From: Flammeovirgaceae bacterium 311
GTDB taxonomy: Bacteria > Bacteroidota > Bacteroidia > Cytophagales > Cyclobacteriaceae
Direction: 5' to 3'
DNA: 64,000 bases
NCBI GenBank assembly: GCA_000597885.1
Contig: CP004371.1
Location: 5,782,001-5,846,000 of the forward strand
The notes below the pieces were generated by a model. The model ran no database searches and was not told the DNA's origin. It saw only the letters and a list, made by a program, of their open reading frames with translations. Below, piece by piece: positions 35,465 to 44,100 of this stretch; the first letter of the stretch is position 1, and each line of letters opens with the position of its first letter. A program made the translations under genes and the position numbers.

Positions 35465-36703
35465 ATGACATTTCAGAAACTTGTTAAATCACTCCTGCCT
35501 GGCATCTTTCTGTTTGGTTATACAGTAGGCACCGGTAGTGTAACCGCCATGGCAAAAGCGGGTACAGATTTTGGCATGTCACTTCTATGGACGATACTAA
35601 TCTCATGCATCATTACCTTCCTGCTGATTCACCTCTACGGTAAATTTGCACTTGTTTCCGGAGAAACTGCCCTTAATGCATTCAGGAAGCACATTCATCC
35701 GGGGGTGGGCATCTTTTTTATTGTCACCCTCACTGCACATGTATGTGGCAGTGTAATAGGGGTGATGGGGATTATATCGGAGGTGTGCTACCAGTGGTCT
35801 AAGAATTTCATCGAAAACGGTATAGCACCAATCTACTTTGCCATTTTCTTTATTTTACTGGTTTATGTTTTATTCCTGAAAGGCAAACCTGAATTTTTTG
35901 AAAAAGCACTGGCCTTGATCGTAGGCATCATGGCAATATGTTTTTTAATCAACTTTTTTATCCTGATGCCTCCCCCCCTGGAAATTGTCAGAGGACTAAT
36001 ACCGGGCATACCTGATACCGCTTCCGGAGAAAGCTCTTTTCTGATCATAGCCTCTATGGTGGGCACTACTGTATTTTCTGGTTTATTCATTCTGCGTACA
36101 ACCTTGGTGCATCAGGCGGGCTGGACGTACAAAGACCTGAAGATGCAACGCAGAGATGCCATATTTTCATCATTCATGATGTTTGTAGTAAGTGCATCGA
36201 TCATGGCAACAGCAGCAGGAACTTTGCATGCCAAAGGGGCAAGCCTGGATAACGTAACACAAATGATCAGCCTGATGGAGCCGCTGGCTGGATTTTTCGC
36301 GGTTTCCCTCTTTACGCTCGGCCTGGTGGCAGCGGGGGTGTCATCGCAGTTTCCAAACGTAACGCTTTTGCCCTGGCTTCTGGATGATTACCATCATAAT
36401 AAGCCTGACATGAAGCGATTAAAATATCGCATCATAGTACTGGCTATCTCTCTTTTGGGCTTGATCGTTCCTTTATTTCATGCAAAACCCATTGCTATCA
36501 TGATCATATCTCAGGCCTTTGGAGCGCTGATACTACCTGTTACCGTGGCATGCATCATGTACCTGGGTAATAAAAAGCTGCTGATGCATGAACATTCCTT
36601 TAACTGGATTACCAATCTCGTTTTGTTTTCAATACTGGGTTTTGCAGTGGTGATGAGCTATATGAGTTATTCAGGACTGTTTGATACAATAAGAAGTCTG
36701 TAA
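35465..36703 (+). CDS. Nramp-like membrane transporter lacking the canonical metal site
   Basis: A 412-residue protein with about eleven helices and the Nramp/LeuT-like arrangement (LLPGIFLFGYTVGTGSVTAMAKAG in helix 1, ETALNAFRKH after helix 2, VFSGLFILRTTLVHQAGWTYKDLKMQRRDA around helix 6, and LGLVAAGVSSQFPNV around helix 8). In metal-transporting Nramp proteins helix 1 has an Asp-Pro-Gly-Asn motif and helix 6 has a Met with a following His; here helix 1 reads TVGTGS and helix 6 has no Met at that place, although a later LVHQ remains. Metal transport is therefore doubtful. It is 18 bases before the phosphomannose isomerase homologue and in a sugar gene set. Family confident; transport substrate unknown. 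Confidence 0.8.
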   Translation: MTFQKLVKSLLPGIFLFGYTVGTGSVTAMAKAGTDFGMSLLWTILISCIITFLLIHLYGKFALVSGETALNAFRKHIHPGVGIFFIVTLTAHVCGSVIGVMGIISEVCYQWSKNFIENGIAPIYFAIFFILLVYVLFLKGKPEFFEKALALIVGIMAICFLINFFILMPPPLEIVRGLIPGIPDTASGESSFLIIASMVGTTVFSGLFILRTTLVHQAGWTYKDLKMQRRDAIFSSFMMFVVSASIMATAAGTLHAKGASLDNVTQMISLMEPLAGFFAVSLFTLGLVAAGVSSQFPNVTLLPWLLDDYHHNKPDMKRLKYRIIVLAISLLGLIVPLFHAKPIAIMIISQAFGALILPVTVACIMYLGNKKLLMHEHSFNWITNLVLFSILGFAVVMSYMSYSGLFDTIRSL

Positions 36704-36720
36704 CTGAAGAAAAACATTAT

Positions 36721-37800
36721 ATGAAAATTCCTGATATCCTGTTGCTTACACCTCCCAACAGAGTATGGCGAACCTACCCGGGAGGCAAAACGCTTGATGA
36801 ACTCTCTGGTAGTGCTGAACCCTCCGACAGCCATTTTGCCGAAGAATGGATTGCTTCTACCACTCGTGCTGTTAACAAGGGCCGGGAGGATTTTCAGCAG
36901 GAGGGGCTTTCTAAAGTAGAGATAAACGGAGAACTCTATTACCTGAAAATGCTTATGGAAGAGTTTCCGGAAGCAATACTGGGCAGGAGACACTATGAAA
37001 AATATGGGGCTAATACGCAGTTCCTGCTTAAGTTTCTGGATTCTGCCATTCGACTTCATATTCAGGCCCACCCTACCATTCCGTTTGCCCAAAAATATCT
37101 CAACAGTAATTCCGGTAAAACAGAAGCGTATGTAATACTGGGTAGTAGAAGCGAGGTCGCGGAGCCTTATATCTACCTGGGGTTTCAGCACCCTTTATCG
37201 AAAGAAGCGTTCAGGCGGGCGGTTTTGGAGCAGGATCAGGAGCGGTTGCTTTCCTGTTTTGAGAAAATTCCTGTAAAAGCCGGAGATGTTTTTATTGTGC
37301 CGGGGGGGCTCCCTCATGCCATCGGAGAAGGCGTTTTCATGATTGAAATTATGGAGCCAACTGATTTTGTTGTGCGGCTGGAGTTTGAACGAGGCGGTTA
37401 TGTACTGCCCGAGGAGGCCCGCTTTATGGGGCGGGATGTTGACTTTGCCCTGGACATGATTGATTTCAGCTCCAGGCCGGTTGAGCAGATCAGGGAGAAA
37501 TTTTTTTGCAGGCCAGCAGTCATCACCAAAGAGGCAGGTTTTGAGGAATCTATCCTGATCAGCAGCGAACATACTTCCTGTTTTTCAGTCCACCAGTTGA
37601 ATGTCAGCGGTAACTATAACCGGAGGTCGGAAGGTTTTCACGTTGGTATTGTCAGCAATGGCGAAGGCGTGGCAGAGGCTGGTTCAGAAAAGATAAACCT
37701 CAAAAAAGGAGATAAATTCCTGATTCCATTTCAGACAGAAGCAGTTAAATACAGTGGCGACTGGCTGGAAATTGTTTTTACATACCCTCCGAAAGGCTGA
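36721..37800 (+). CDS. manA: Class I mannose-6-phosphate isomerase homologue
   Basis: A 359-residue cupin-fold protein of the type I phosphomannose isomerase family, which interconverts mannose-6-phosphate and fructose-6-phosphate using zinc. Seen motifs are the N-terminal NRVWRTYPGGKTLDEL (related to the WG-Gly-x-x-Leu start of ManA), HFAEEWIASTT, the zinc-binding LHIQAHP (Gln115, His117), TEAYVILG with Glu135, and GLPHAIGEG with His199. All four zinc ligands are present. No signal peptide, so cytoplasmic. Two changes from typical ManA are the longer insert around residues 50-60 and the truncated helical region. A closely related sugar phosphate could be the real substrate. It starts 17 bases after the Nramp-like stop codon. 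Confidence 0.82.
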   Translation: MKIPDILLLTPPNRVWRTYPGGKTLDELSGSAEPSDSHFAEEWIASTTRAVNKGREDFQQEGLSKVEINGELYYLKMLMEEFPEAILGRRHYEKYGANTQFLLKFLDSAIRLHIQAHPTIPFAQKYLNSNSGKTEAYVILGSRSEVAEPYIYLGFQHPLSKEAFRRAVLEQDQERLLSCFEKIPVKAGDVFIVPGGLPHAIGEGVFMIEIMEPTDFVVRLEFERGGYVLPEEARFMGRDVDFALDMIDFSSRPVEQIREKFFCRPAVITKEAGFEESILISSEHTSCFSVHQLNVSGNYNRRSEGFHVGIVSNGEGVAEAGSEKINLKKGDKFLIPFQTEAVKYSGDWLEIVFTYPPKG

Positions 37801-38000
37801 ATTTTATAATGATGTACAGGAAAAGAGATATGGCAGAAGCAGGAAGAGACGGTAAGGTAAAAGCCACAAATACAGCTACTGTGTTAGTGGTGGTGAAAGT
37901 CTGCCATTACGCCAGGGAGACCTTTGATGCTGCCGATGGTATGCAGAAAATACCTGGACCCCCCGATGATAAAAACCCTGTCCTGATCTAACTATCTTTT

Positions 38001-38525
38001 ATGAACAGACGCATAGCCCTTAAAAGCCTGGCAGTGGTTGTTGCCGGGGTAGTTTTTTTCCCTGGCTGCGACCAAAGTACTACATCTTCTGCTGAGGTAG
38101 TTCAGTCCTTTTTGTCACCTACACAGGATGTTCTACTGGCCAGTATGGTACAAACCCTGATACCGGCTACAGATACTCCCGGAGCAAAGGATTTAGACGT
38201 GCATCTCTACATGAAAAGAATGGTGGCAGACTGCCATGAGCCGGAAGTACAGAAAATATTTTTCAATGGCCTGGATAAGGTTGAAGAACTGGCAAAAGAC
38301 AAGTTCGGGAAGGGGTATCCTGCTTTAAATTTCAGCCAGCAGTCGGCCATATTAACAATGCTGGAATCTTCCCGGGAGGTGTCTGTTAAAGAATTCTATA
38401 CCTTACTTAAAGGGCTTACTATTCAGGGATATATAACCTCAGAATGGGTCATGACCAATCATGCAGGTTATCAAATGGTACCTGGCCATTATTATGGCTG
38501 CGTTCCTGTTAAACAAACATTATAA
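38001..38525 (+). CDS. Gluconate 2-dehydrogenase subunit 3-family protein (Tat escort subunit)
   Basis: A 174-residue small subunit of GMC-type sugar dehydrogenases. The N-terminus MNRRIALKSLAVVVAGVVFF carries the twin-arginine pair and ends in a lipobox-like FPGC, so it is exported and perhaps lipid-anchored. Family motifs are LIPATDTPGAKDLDVHLYM (the hallmark of this family, with ETDTPGA in relatives), MVADCHEPEVQKIFFNGLDKVEELAKDKFG, and HAGYQMVPGHYYGCVPV at the end. In gluconate, sorbitol and glucoside 3-dehydrogenases this subunit carries the large FAD subunit, which has no signal of its own, through Tat. The following gene begins seven bases after its stop codon and is exactly that partner. 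Confidence 0.9.
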   Translation: MNRRIALKSLAVVVAGVVFFPGCDQSTTSSAEVVQSFLSPTQDVLLASMVQTLIPATDTPGAKDLDVHLYMKRMVADCHEPEVQKIFFNGLDKVEELAKDKFGKGYPALNFSQQSAILTMLESSREVSVKEFYTLLKGLTIQGYITSEWVMTNHAGYQMVPGHYYGCVPVKQTL

Positions 38526-38532
38526 AGACAAA

Positions 38533-40245
38533 ATGGCAAACTTATCAATAGATGCAGCAAAAAAAAGAAGCTTTGATGCCATTGTAATCGGATCAGGTAT
38601 AAGTGGTGGCTGGGCTGCCAAAGAGCTAACGGAGAAGGGACTGAAAACACTGGTACTGGAGCGGGGGAGGGATGTTCGGCATATAACCGACTATACGACT
38701 GCCTCTATGAAGCCATGGGAGTTTGAGCACAGGGGAAAACTTCCGCTGGAGGTGCGGAAAGAAAATCCGATCGTTAGCAAATGCTATGCGTTTCATGAAG
38801 GCAGCGAGCATTTTTTTGTAAAGGATAAGGAGCACCCATATGTGCAGGAAAAACCGTTCGATTGGATCCGGGGCTATCAGGTGGGGGGTAAGTCTTTGCT
38901 TTGGGCGCGTCAGACCCAGCGCTGGAGCGATTTTGACTTTGAGGGGCCTGCCCGTGATGGATTTGCAGTAGACTGGCCTATCCGCTATGCCGACCTGGCG
39001 CCCTGGTATTCACATGTGGAGAAATTTGCGGGTATATCCGGTAATAAAGACGGGCTGGCCGAACTACCCGATGGCGAATTTCTTCCTCCTCATGAAATGA
39101 ATTGCGTGGAAAGCTATTTTCAGCAAAAGATTGCAGGTGCATATAAAGACAGGCATGTTATTATAGGACGCTGTGCACACATTACCAAACCGAACGATAT
39201 CCACCTGCAGCAGGGGCGGACACAGTGCCTGCACCGAACCATTTGTGAGCGGGGTTGTCCTCTGGGCGGGTATTTTAGTAGTAATGCCTCTACTTTGCCG
39301 TGGGCAGCTAAAACCGGCAACATGACTTTGCGCCCTCATTCGGTAGTGCATTCCATTATCTACAACGTGGAAAAAGGAAAAGCTACAGGCGTGCGGGTTG
39401 TAGATGCTGAATCGATGGAAATGATGGAATACTATGCCGACATCATTTTCGTAAATGCAGCTGCCCTGAATACGAATCTTATATTACTGAATTCTACCTC
39501 CAGCCGTTTTCCTCATGGTTTAGGGAATGATAATGGCTTGCTAGGTAAATATATGGCCTTCCATAATTACCGGGCCTCTGTGAAGGCGGAATATGAGGGC
39601 TTTATGGATTTTACTACTGATGGCCGCAGGCCTAACAGCCTGTATATTCCGCGTTTCCGGAATGTGCATAAGCAGGAAACAAGCTTTTTAAGAGGGTATG
39701 CTGCGGGTTTCTATGCCAGAAGATCTTCTGTAAGAAACGAAGAAGGCCATGGAGAAGATTTAAAAAGAAACCTGTTAAATCCTGAATTAGGACTTTGGAA
39801 TGTAGGTTCTCATATGATGGGAGAGACTATTCCAAAGGAAAGTAGTTATGTGGCCCTGGATACTGGAAAAAAAGAGGCCTGGGGGGTGCCACAGCTCAGG
39901 GTGTCCATTGACTATGATGAAAACGACGACAAAATGGTGAAGGATTACTTTGAGCAGCTTACGGAGATGTTCACCAAAGCAGGTTTTATCAACATCAAGA
40001 CCCACGATTCCAGGCATGCCCCCGGATTAGATGTGCATGAAATGGGGGGTGTACGTATGGGAAATGACCCTGAAACATCTTTACTCAATAAATGGAATCA
40101 GCTCCATTCCTGTAAAAATGTATTTGTCACCGATGGTGCCTGCATGACCTCTACTGCTACCCAAAACCCTTCCTTAACCTATATGGCGCTTACTGCCAGA
40201 GCAGTTGATTATGCCGTTAAAGAAAAGAAGAAAAAGAATGTATAG
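38533..40245 (+). CDS. GMC-family FAD sugar dehydrogenase (large subunit)
   Basis: A 570-residue FAD enzyme. The start at 38533 was chosen because an upstream in-frame start would overlap the small-subunit gene and adds unrelated residues. FAD-binding starts at DAIVIGSGISGGWAAKEL (about residues 15-32), followed by LVLERG, GYQVGGKSLLWARQTQRWS, and the substrate-domain motif HRTICERGCPLGGYFSSNASTLP. The active-site pair is His502 in DVHEMGGVRMG and Asn545 in TQNPSLTYMAL. It has no signal peptide, which fits export together with the Tat-bearing small subunit. This is the layout of glucoside 3-dehydrogenase, which oxidises the 3-OH of glucosides; a cytochrome subunit gene is not adjacent, so electrons must reach a separately encoded carrier. 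Confidence 0.9.
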   Translation: MANLSIDAAKKRSFDAIVIGSGISGGWAAKELTEKGLKTLVLERGRDVRHITDYTTASMKPWEFEHRGKLPLEVRKENPIVSKCYAFHEGSEHFFVKDKEHPYVQEKPFDWIRGYQVGGKSLLWARQTQRWSDFDFEGPARDGFAVDWPIRYADLAPWYSHVEKFAGISGNKDGLAELPDGEFLPPHEMNCVESYFQQKIAGAYKDRHVIIGRCAHITKPNDIHLQQGRTQCLHRTICERGCPLGGYFSSNASTLPWAAKTGNMTLRPHSVVHSIIYNVEKGKATGVRVVDAESMEMMEYYADIIFVNAAALNTNLILLNSTSSRFPHGLGNDNGLLGKYMAFHNYRASVKAEYEGFMDFTTDGRRPNSLYIPRFRNVHKQETSFLRGYAAGFYARRSSVRNEEGHGEDLKRNLLNPELGLWNVGSHMMGETIPKESSYVALDTGKKEAWGVPQLRVSIDYDENDDKMVKDYFEQLTEMFTKAGFINIKTHDSRHAPGLDVHEMGGVRMGNDPETSLLNKWNQLHSCKNVFVTDGACMTSTATQNPSLTYMALTARAVDYAVKEKKKKNV

Positions 40246-40322
40246 GGGAGGAGAAGTCAGATAGGAAATATCAGACGTCGGAAATAATATCCTCTGTTTG
40301 GTTTCATTAAATTATTTATACT

Positions 40323-41186
40323 ATGAAAAAAATATTTTGCTTAGTGTTGCTCTTAGCCGCGGCTTTTGCAGATGCCGAAAGCCTTTTTGCTCAGTCGGGA
40401 AAGCCCCTGTACACAGCCCCTTTAGGGGTGCAGGCCTATACCTACAGAAATAGTTTTCCAAATGGTGTAGCTGCTACCCTGGATACCATTCAGGCATTAG
40501 GGATTACAGAACTGGAGGGAAGCAATCCTGAAGGCACCACACCAGAAGAGTTTAGAAAAATGGTGGATGAACGGGGTATTAAAATTCCTTCCATGGGGGC
40601 AGGCTATAATGAGCTGATGGCAAATCCGGAAGAATTTATTAAAAAGGCTAAAACTCTTGGTGCCTCTTATGTAATGGTAGCCTGGATACCACATCCCCGA
40701 AATAATTTTGGGATTGAAAATGCTCAGAAAGCAGTGGAAGATTTTAACAGGGTAGGAAAGATCTTAAGAGAAAATGGCTTAACATTTTGCTACCATATTC
40801 ATGGTTATGAATTTCGGCCTTACCAGGAGAGCAATTTCTTTGATTACATGGTCAAAAACACCAATCCGGAAGATGTATCATTTGAACTGGATATTTTGTG
40901 GGCTTACTTTGCCGGGGCCGATCCGGTTAAACTATTAGAAAAATACGGCAGCCGCTGGAAGCTGATGCATTTAAAAGACCTGAAGAAAGGTGTGGTGGTT
41001 GGCCAGACCGGCTCTACCTCTAAGGAAAATGATGTAGCACTGGGCACCGGCCAGATTGATATCCCTGCAGTACTTAAAGCAGCTAAAAAAGTAGGGATCA
41101 GGCATTACTTTATTGAAGATGAAAGTAGCAGTATAACTGTTCAGGTACCGCAAACAATAGCATATCTTAAAAGCCTGAGGGAGTAA
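40323..41186 (+). CDS. Secreted TIM-barrel sugar isomerase/epimerase
   Basis: A 287-residue xylose-isomerase-like TIM-barrel protein with a Sec signal peptide (MKKIFCLVLLLAAAF, cleaved near LFAQ), so periplasmic. Motifs: LGVQAYTYRNSFPNG, LGITELEGSNPEG, IKIPSMGAGYNEL, YVMVAWIPHPRNNFG, LTFCYHIHGYEFRP (ligand region), VSFELDILWAYFAGADP with Glu and Asp, WKLMHLKDLKKG with His, ALGTGQIDIPAVLKAA, and HYFIEDESS with the final Glu. The ligand set looks complete. Free sugars rather than sugar phosphates are expected in the periplasm, so an isomerase or epimerase of an oxidised sugar is likely (inference). It follows the GMC gene by 77 bases, which ties it to the dehydrogenase pair. Confidence 0.87.
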   Translation: MKKIFCLVLLLAAAFADAESLFAQSGKPLYTAPLGVQAYTYRNSFPNGVAATLDTIQALGITELEGSNPEGTTPEEFRKMVDERGIKIPSMGAGYNELMANPEEFIKKAKTLGASYVMVAWIPHPRNNFGIENAQKAVEDFNRVGKILRENGLTFCYHIHGYEFRPYQESNFFDYMVKNTNPEDVSFELDILWAYFAGADPVKLLEKYGSRWKLMHLKDLKKGVVVGQTGSTSKENDVALGTGQIDIPAVLKAAKKVGIRHYFIEDESSSITVQVPQTIAYLKSLRE

Positions 41187-41835
41187 ATGGGAATATAGCA
41201 ACTGGTTTTTTAACAGGCCCGGCATTTGCAAGCACCTTAGGTAAGCCTGAAGTGGCTGCCATAAAGCCTGACACAATCCTGCTTGTGCCGCTCCCTGCGT
41301 TTCTCCAGGCGTAACATCTAAATTGTCATTATACATAAAAGCTGCCCCAGTGCAAGACCTGCAGTACCCATTGTTTAGATGTTGCACTTGCTTTTAAGGT
41401 CAACCTCTGTTAGTAGAGAATAAGTATTAAATCAGTAGTAGCAATTCCAGAGCTTAATCGGCACTAGGGTGGTGTTTGTAATGCCATACCTGCTCCCTGT
41501 TTAGCGTTAAATAATATTTTTTGTTGATTTTTACTTTACCAAAACTAAAATTTATTCTATATTGGATAAATAATGCAATTATTGCAGATTAGGTAGTTTG
41601 TACAAAAATATTTGCAATCATCTTGCGCTATTGTTTTTCTGTACTCAATGCCAAAGAAGGGCACCAACGGAAACTGCCAGGGCTGAAGATTTGCAAAAGC
41701 AGTCTTTCAGCAACTGAAAAAACATGTACAGAGCATAATTACTGAGAGTACTGATAATCAGTTGTTTAATTAATCTACTGGCTGGAAGCGATTAAACAGT
41801 AACTCAATATTTATTAAAAATTAATCTCTTAATAG
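41187..41835. other. Intergenic region before PQQ dehydrogenase gene
   Basis: About 650 bases without a gene. The part 41500-41640 is AT-rich and carries TTTACTTTAC (41530-41539) and the near-perfect palindrome TGCAATTATTGCA (41574-41586), echoing the gap upstream of 13329. Other parts show no recognisable structure. Confidence 0.45.
41574..41586. promoter_or_regulatory. Candidate operator TGCAATTATTGCA
   Basis: A 13-base palindrome with TGCAA and TTGCA arms, about 250 bases upstream of the PQQ dehydrogenase start. The matching word TGCAAAAATTGCG is at 13081-13093. The function is inferred from recurrence and symmetry only. Confidence 0.3.
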
Positions 41836-44058
41836 ATGATCACTACTATAAAGCCAGGGGGGCAGTATACATTTTTCCTGATTCTCTCATTCCTGATAGC
41901 TTCTTGTAGCGCAGATACAGAAAGTTCTTACCAGGACTGGAAAGTGTACGGCGGGAATAAGGAGAATATCAAGTATAGCAGCCTGACTGAGATTGATACG
42001 AACAATGTTAAATCGATCCGGATCGCCTGGGAGTATCATACCAAAGATGCCGATTCAACCAGCGAGATGAAAACGAATCCTATTGTAGTGGATGGGGTTC
42101 TTTACGGCCTTTCGCCTAAGCTAAAGCTGTTTGCACTTGATGCAGCTACAGGAGAGGAGAAATGGGTATATGATCCGGTTTACATCAGAACAAAAGGTAA
42201 AAACTGGGGAATGGGAGATTTTGCCTTTGTTGTGAATACATCCAGAGGCCTTGCATTCTATCAAGGTGAAAATGGCGACAAACGTATTTTCTATACTCCC
42301 GGAGGGGGGCATCTGTTGTATTGTATAGATGCAAATACCGGAAAACCTGTTAAAAGCTTTGGAACTGACGGATTCATTGATCTGCATGATGACCTGGGAA
42401 GAGATGCCGACCATTTACATGTATCCAACACCACTCCCGGTATCATTTATAAAGATTTAATCATTATGGGATCCCGCATATCGGAGGCACGGGAAGCAGC
42501 TCCGGGTCATATAAGGGCCTATGATGTTCACACAGGCAAGCTTCGATGGAGGTTTCATACCATACCTCAGCCTGGCGAAGAAGGTTTTGACTCCTGGGAT
42601 GACAAAGAAGCTTATAAATACATAGGGGGCGCCAATGTATGGGGAGGCTTTAGCCTGGATGAAGAAAGAGGGATTGTTTTTGCTCCGACTGGTTCTGCCA
42701 ATTATGATTTTTATGGTGGAATGCGTTTGGGCAATAACTTCTTTTCCAGCTCCCTGTTAGCACTGGATGCAGCAACAGGAAAATTAAAATGGCATTTCCA
42801 AACTGTTCATCATGATGTGTGGGACCGTGATGTGCCAACTGCCCCCTCTCTGGTTACTGTAACAAAGGACGGTAAGGATATAGATGCTGTGGCTCAGGTA
42901 TCAAAAACCGGTTTTATTTATGTTTTGGAGCGGGAAACAGGCAAACCTGTACATCCTATCGAGGAGGTTCCGGTGCCAACCGATACAGATCTTGTGGGTG
43001 AAAGACTGTCTCCCACACAACCTGTTCCAACTTTTTATCAGCCTTTTGTACGGCAAACACTAACAGAGGCAGATATTAATCCTCATCTGCCCGATTCTTC
43101 CTATCAGGAGGTAAAAAAAAGGCTGGCTACCTATAAAACCGGGAATATGTGGAATGGCCCTTCCCAGCAGGGCACCATTGTTTTTCCTGGCTACAGTGGT
43201 GGCGCAGAATGGGGTGGTAGTTCCTTTGACCCAGCCACAGGCATTCTTTATGTAAACGCCAATGAAATGGCCAATGTATTAACCATGGTAGAGGTGGAGG
43301 ATGAAAAACAAACTTCAGAACAGACTAACCTGGAGGCTGGAATGTCATTATACAGAACAACCTGCAAAGGCTGCCATGGTATAGACAGAACGGGCGGCCA
43401 GGGTAATCCTGCCCTTGGCGATAACCCCTCTCTGGTGGGGCTGGAAAAAAGGTTTAATGAATCGCAGTTCAAAAACCTGATTTCTACGGGCAGGAACAAG
43501 ATGCCTGCTTTTTCACAGTTAACAGAAGGTGAGAAAGATGCATTAGCCTCCTACATTCTTAACCTGGAAACAAAGCAGCAGCAGAAGTTTGTAAGTGCCG
43601 CTAAAGAAAAAAGTCCCTATTTTAAGCTAAAGTACATCGCTACCGGATATAATAAATTTTTATCACAGGAAGGATACCCTGCTGTAGCACCACCCTGGGG
43701 TACATTAAGTGCCATCAACCTAAATACTGGGGAGCTTGTATGGAAAACTCCTTTAGGCGAATACCCGGAGCTGAAAGAAAAAGGTATACACTCCGGTACC
43801 GAAAACTATGGTGGATCTGTGGTAACAGCAGGAGGTCTCCTGTTTATTGCCGCAACAAAAGATGAAAAGTTCAGGGCTTTTAACAAGCTGACAGGGGAGT
43901 TGCTGTGGGAAACGAAATTGCCAGCAGCGGCTTATGCTACCCCGGCTGTATACCAGGCAAATGGCAAACAGTATGTAGTTATTGCATGCGGTGGCGGTGG
44001 TTACCTGAAGACCAAATCCGGAGATAGCTACATTGCTTTTGCCTTGCCTGAGAAGTAG
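41836..44058 (+). CDS. PQQ-dependent dehydrogenase with inserted c-type heme
   Basis: A 740-residue lipoprotein (signal ends LSFLIASC). It is an eight-bladed quinoprotein propeller: WKVYGGNKENIKYSSLTEI, LDAATGEEKWVYDP, YTPGGGHLLYCIDANTGKPV, IRAYDVHTGKLRWRFHTIPQPGE, GANVWGGFSLDEERGIVFAPTG, WHFQTVHHDVWDRDVPTAPSL, FIYVLERETGKPV, and late LFIAATKDEKFRAFNKLTGELLW. A cytochrome-like domain is inserted (about residues 495-580) with CKGCH at 510-514 (GMSLYRTTCKGCHGI) and a later KMPAF that gives the axial Met. This is the layout of glucose/quinate-type PQQ dehydrogenases with a heme domain. It likely oxidises a sugar in the periplasm and passes electrons out through its own heme. It begins the last plus-strand set; PQQ biosynthesis genes are not in the window. 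Confidence 0.9.
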   Translation: MITTIKPGGQYTFFLILSFLIASCSADTESSYQDWKVYGGNKENIKYSSLTEIDTNNVKSIRIAWEYHTKDADSTSEMKTNPIVVDGVLYGLSPKLKLFALDAATGEEKWVYDPVYIRTKGKNWGMGDFAFVVNTSRGLAFYQGENGDKRIFYTPGGGHLLYCIDANTGKPVKSFGTDGFIDLHDDLGRDADHLHVSNTTPGIIYKDLIIMGSRISEAREAAPGHIRAYDVHTGKLRWRFHTIPQPGEEGFDSWDDKEAYKYIGGANVWGGFSLDEERGIVFAPTGSANYDFYGGMRLGNNFFSSSLLALDAATGKLKWHFQTVHHDVWDRDVPTAPSLVTVTKDGKDIDAVAQVSKTGFIYVLERETGKPVHPIEEVPVPTDTDLVGERLSPTQPVPTFYQPFVRQTLTEADINPHLPDSSYQEVKKRLATYKTGNMWNGPSQQGTIVFPGYSGGAEWGGSSFDPATGILYVNANEMANVLTMVEVEDEKQTSEQTNLEAGMSLYRTTCKGCHGIDRTGGQGNPALGDNPSLVGLEKRFNESQFKNLISTGRNKMPAFSQLTEGEKDALASYILNLETKQQQKFVSAAKEKSPYFKLKYIATGYNKFLSQEGYPAVAPPWGTLSAINLNTGELVWKTPLGEYPELKEKGIHSGTENYGGSVVTAGGLLFIAATKDEKFRAFNKLTGELLWETKLPAAAYATPAVYQANGKQYVVIACGGGGYLKTKSGDSYIAFALPEK

Positions 44059-44100
44059 TACAGCATAAGCTCCCTGCAGAATAATAAGCTTGAAATATAA

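Noticed and set aside
37809-37991. 60-codon plus-strand frame between manA and the subunit 3 gene
   Set aside because: No recognisable motif, no hydrophobic pattern, composition unlike neighbours, and just fills the gap between two clear genes. Probably untranslated.
38461-38532. Upstream start for the GMC enzyme that would overlap the small subunit
   Set aside because: The overlapped residues come from the other gene's reading frame shift and the FAD motif normally lies close to the N-terminus, as with the 38533 start.
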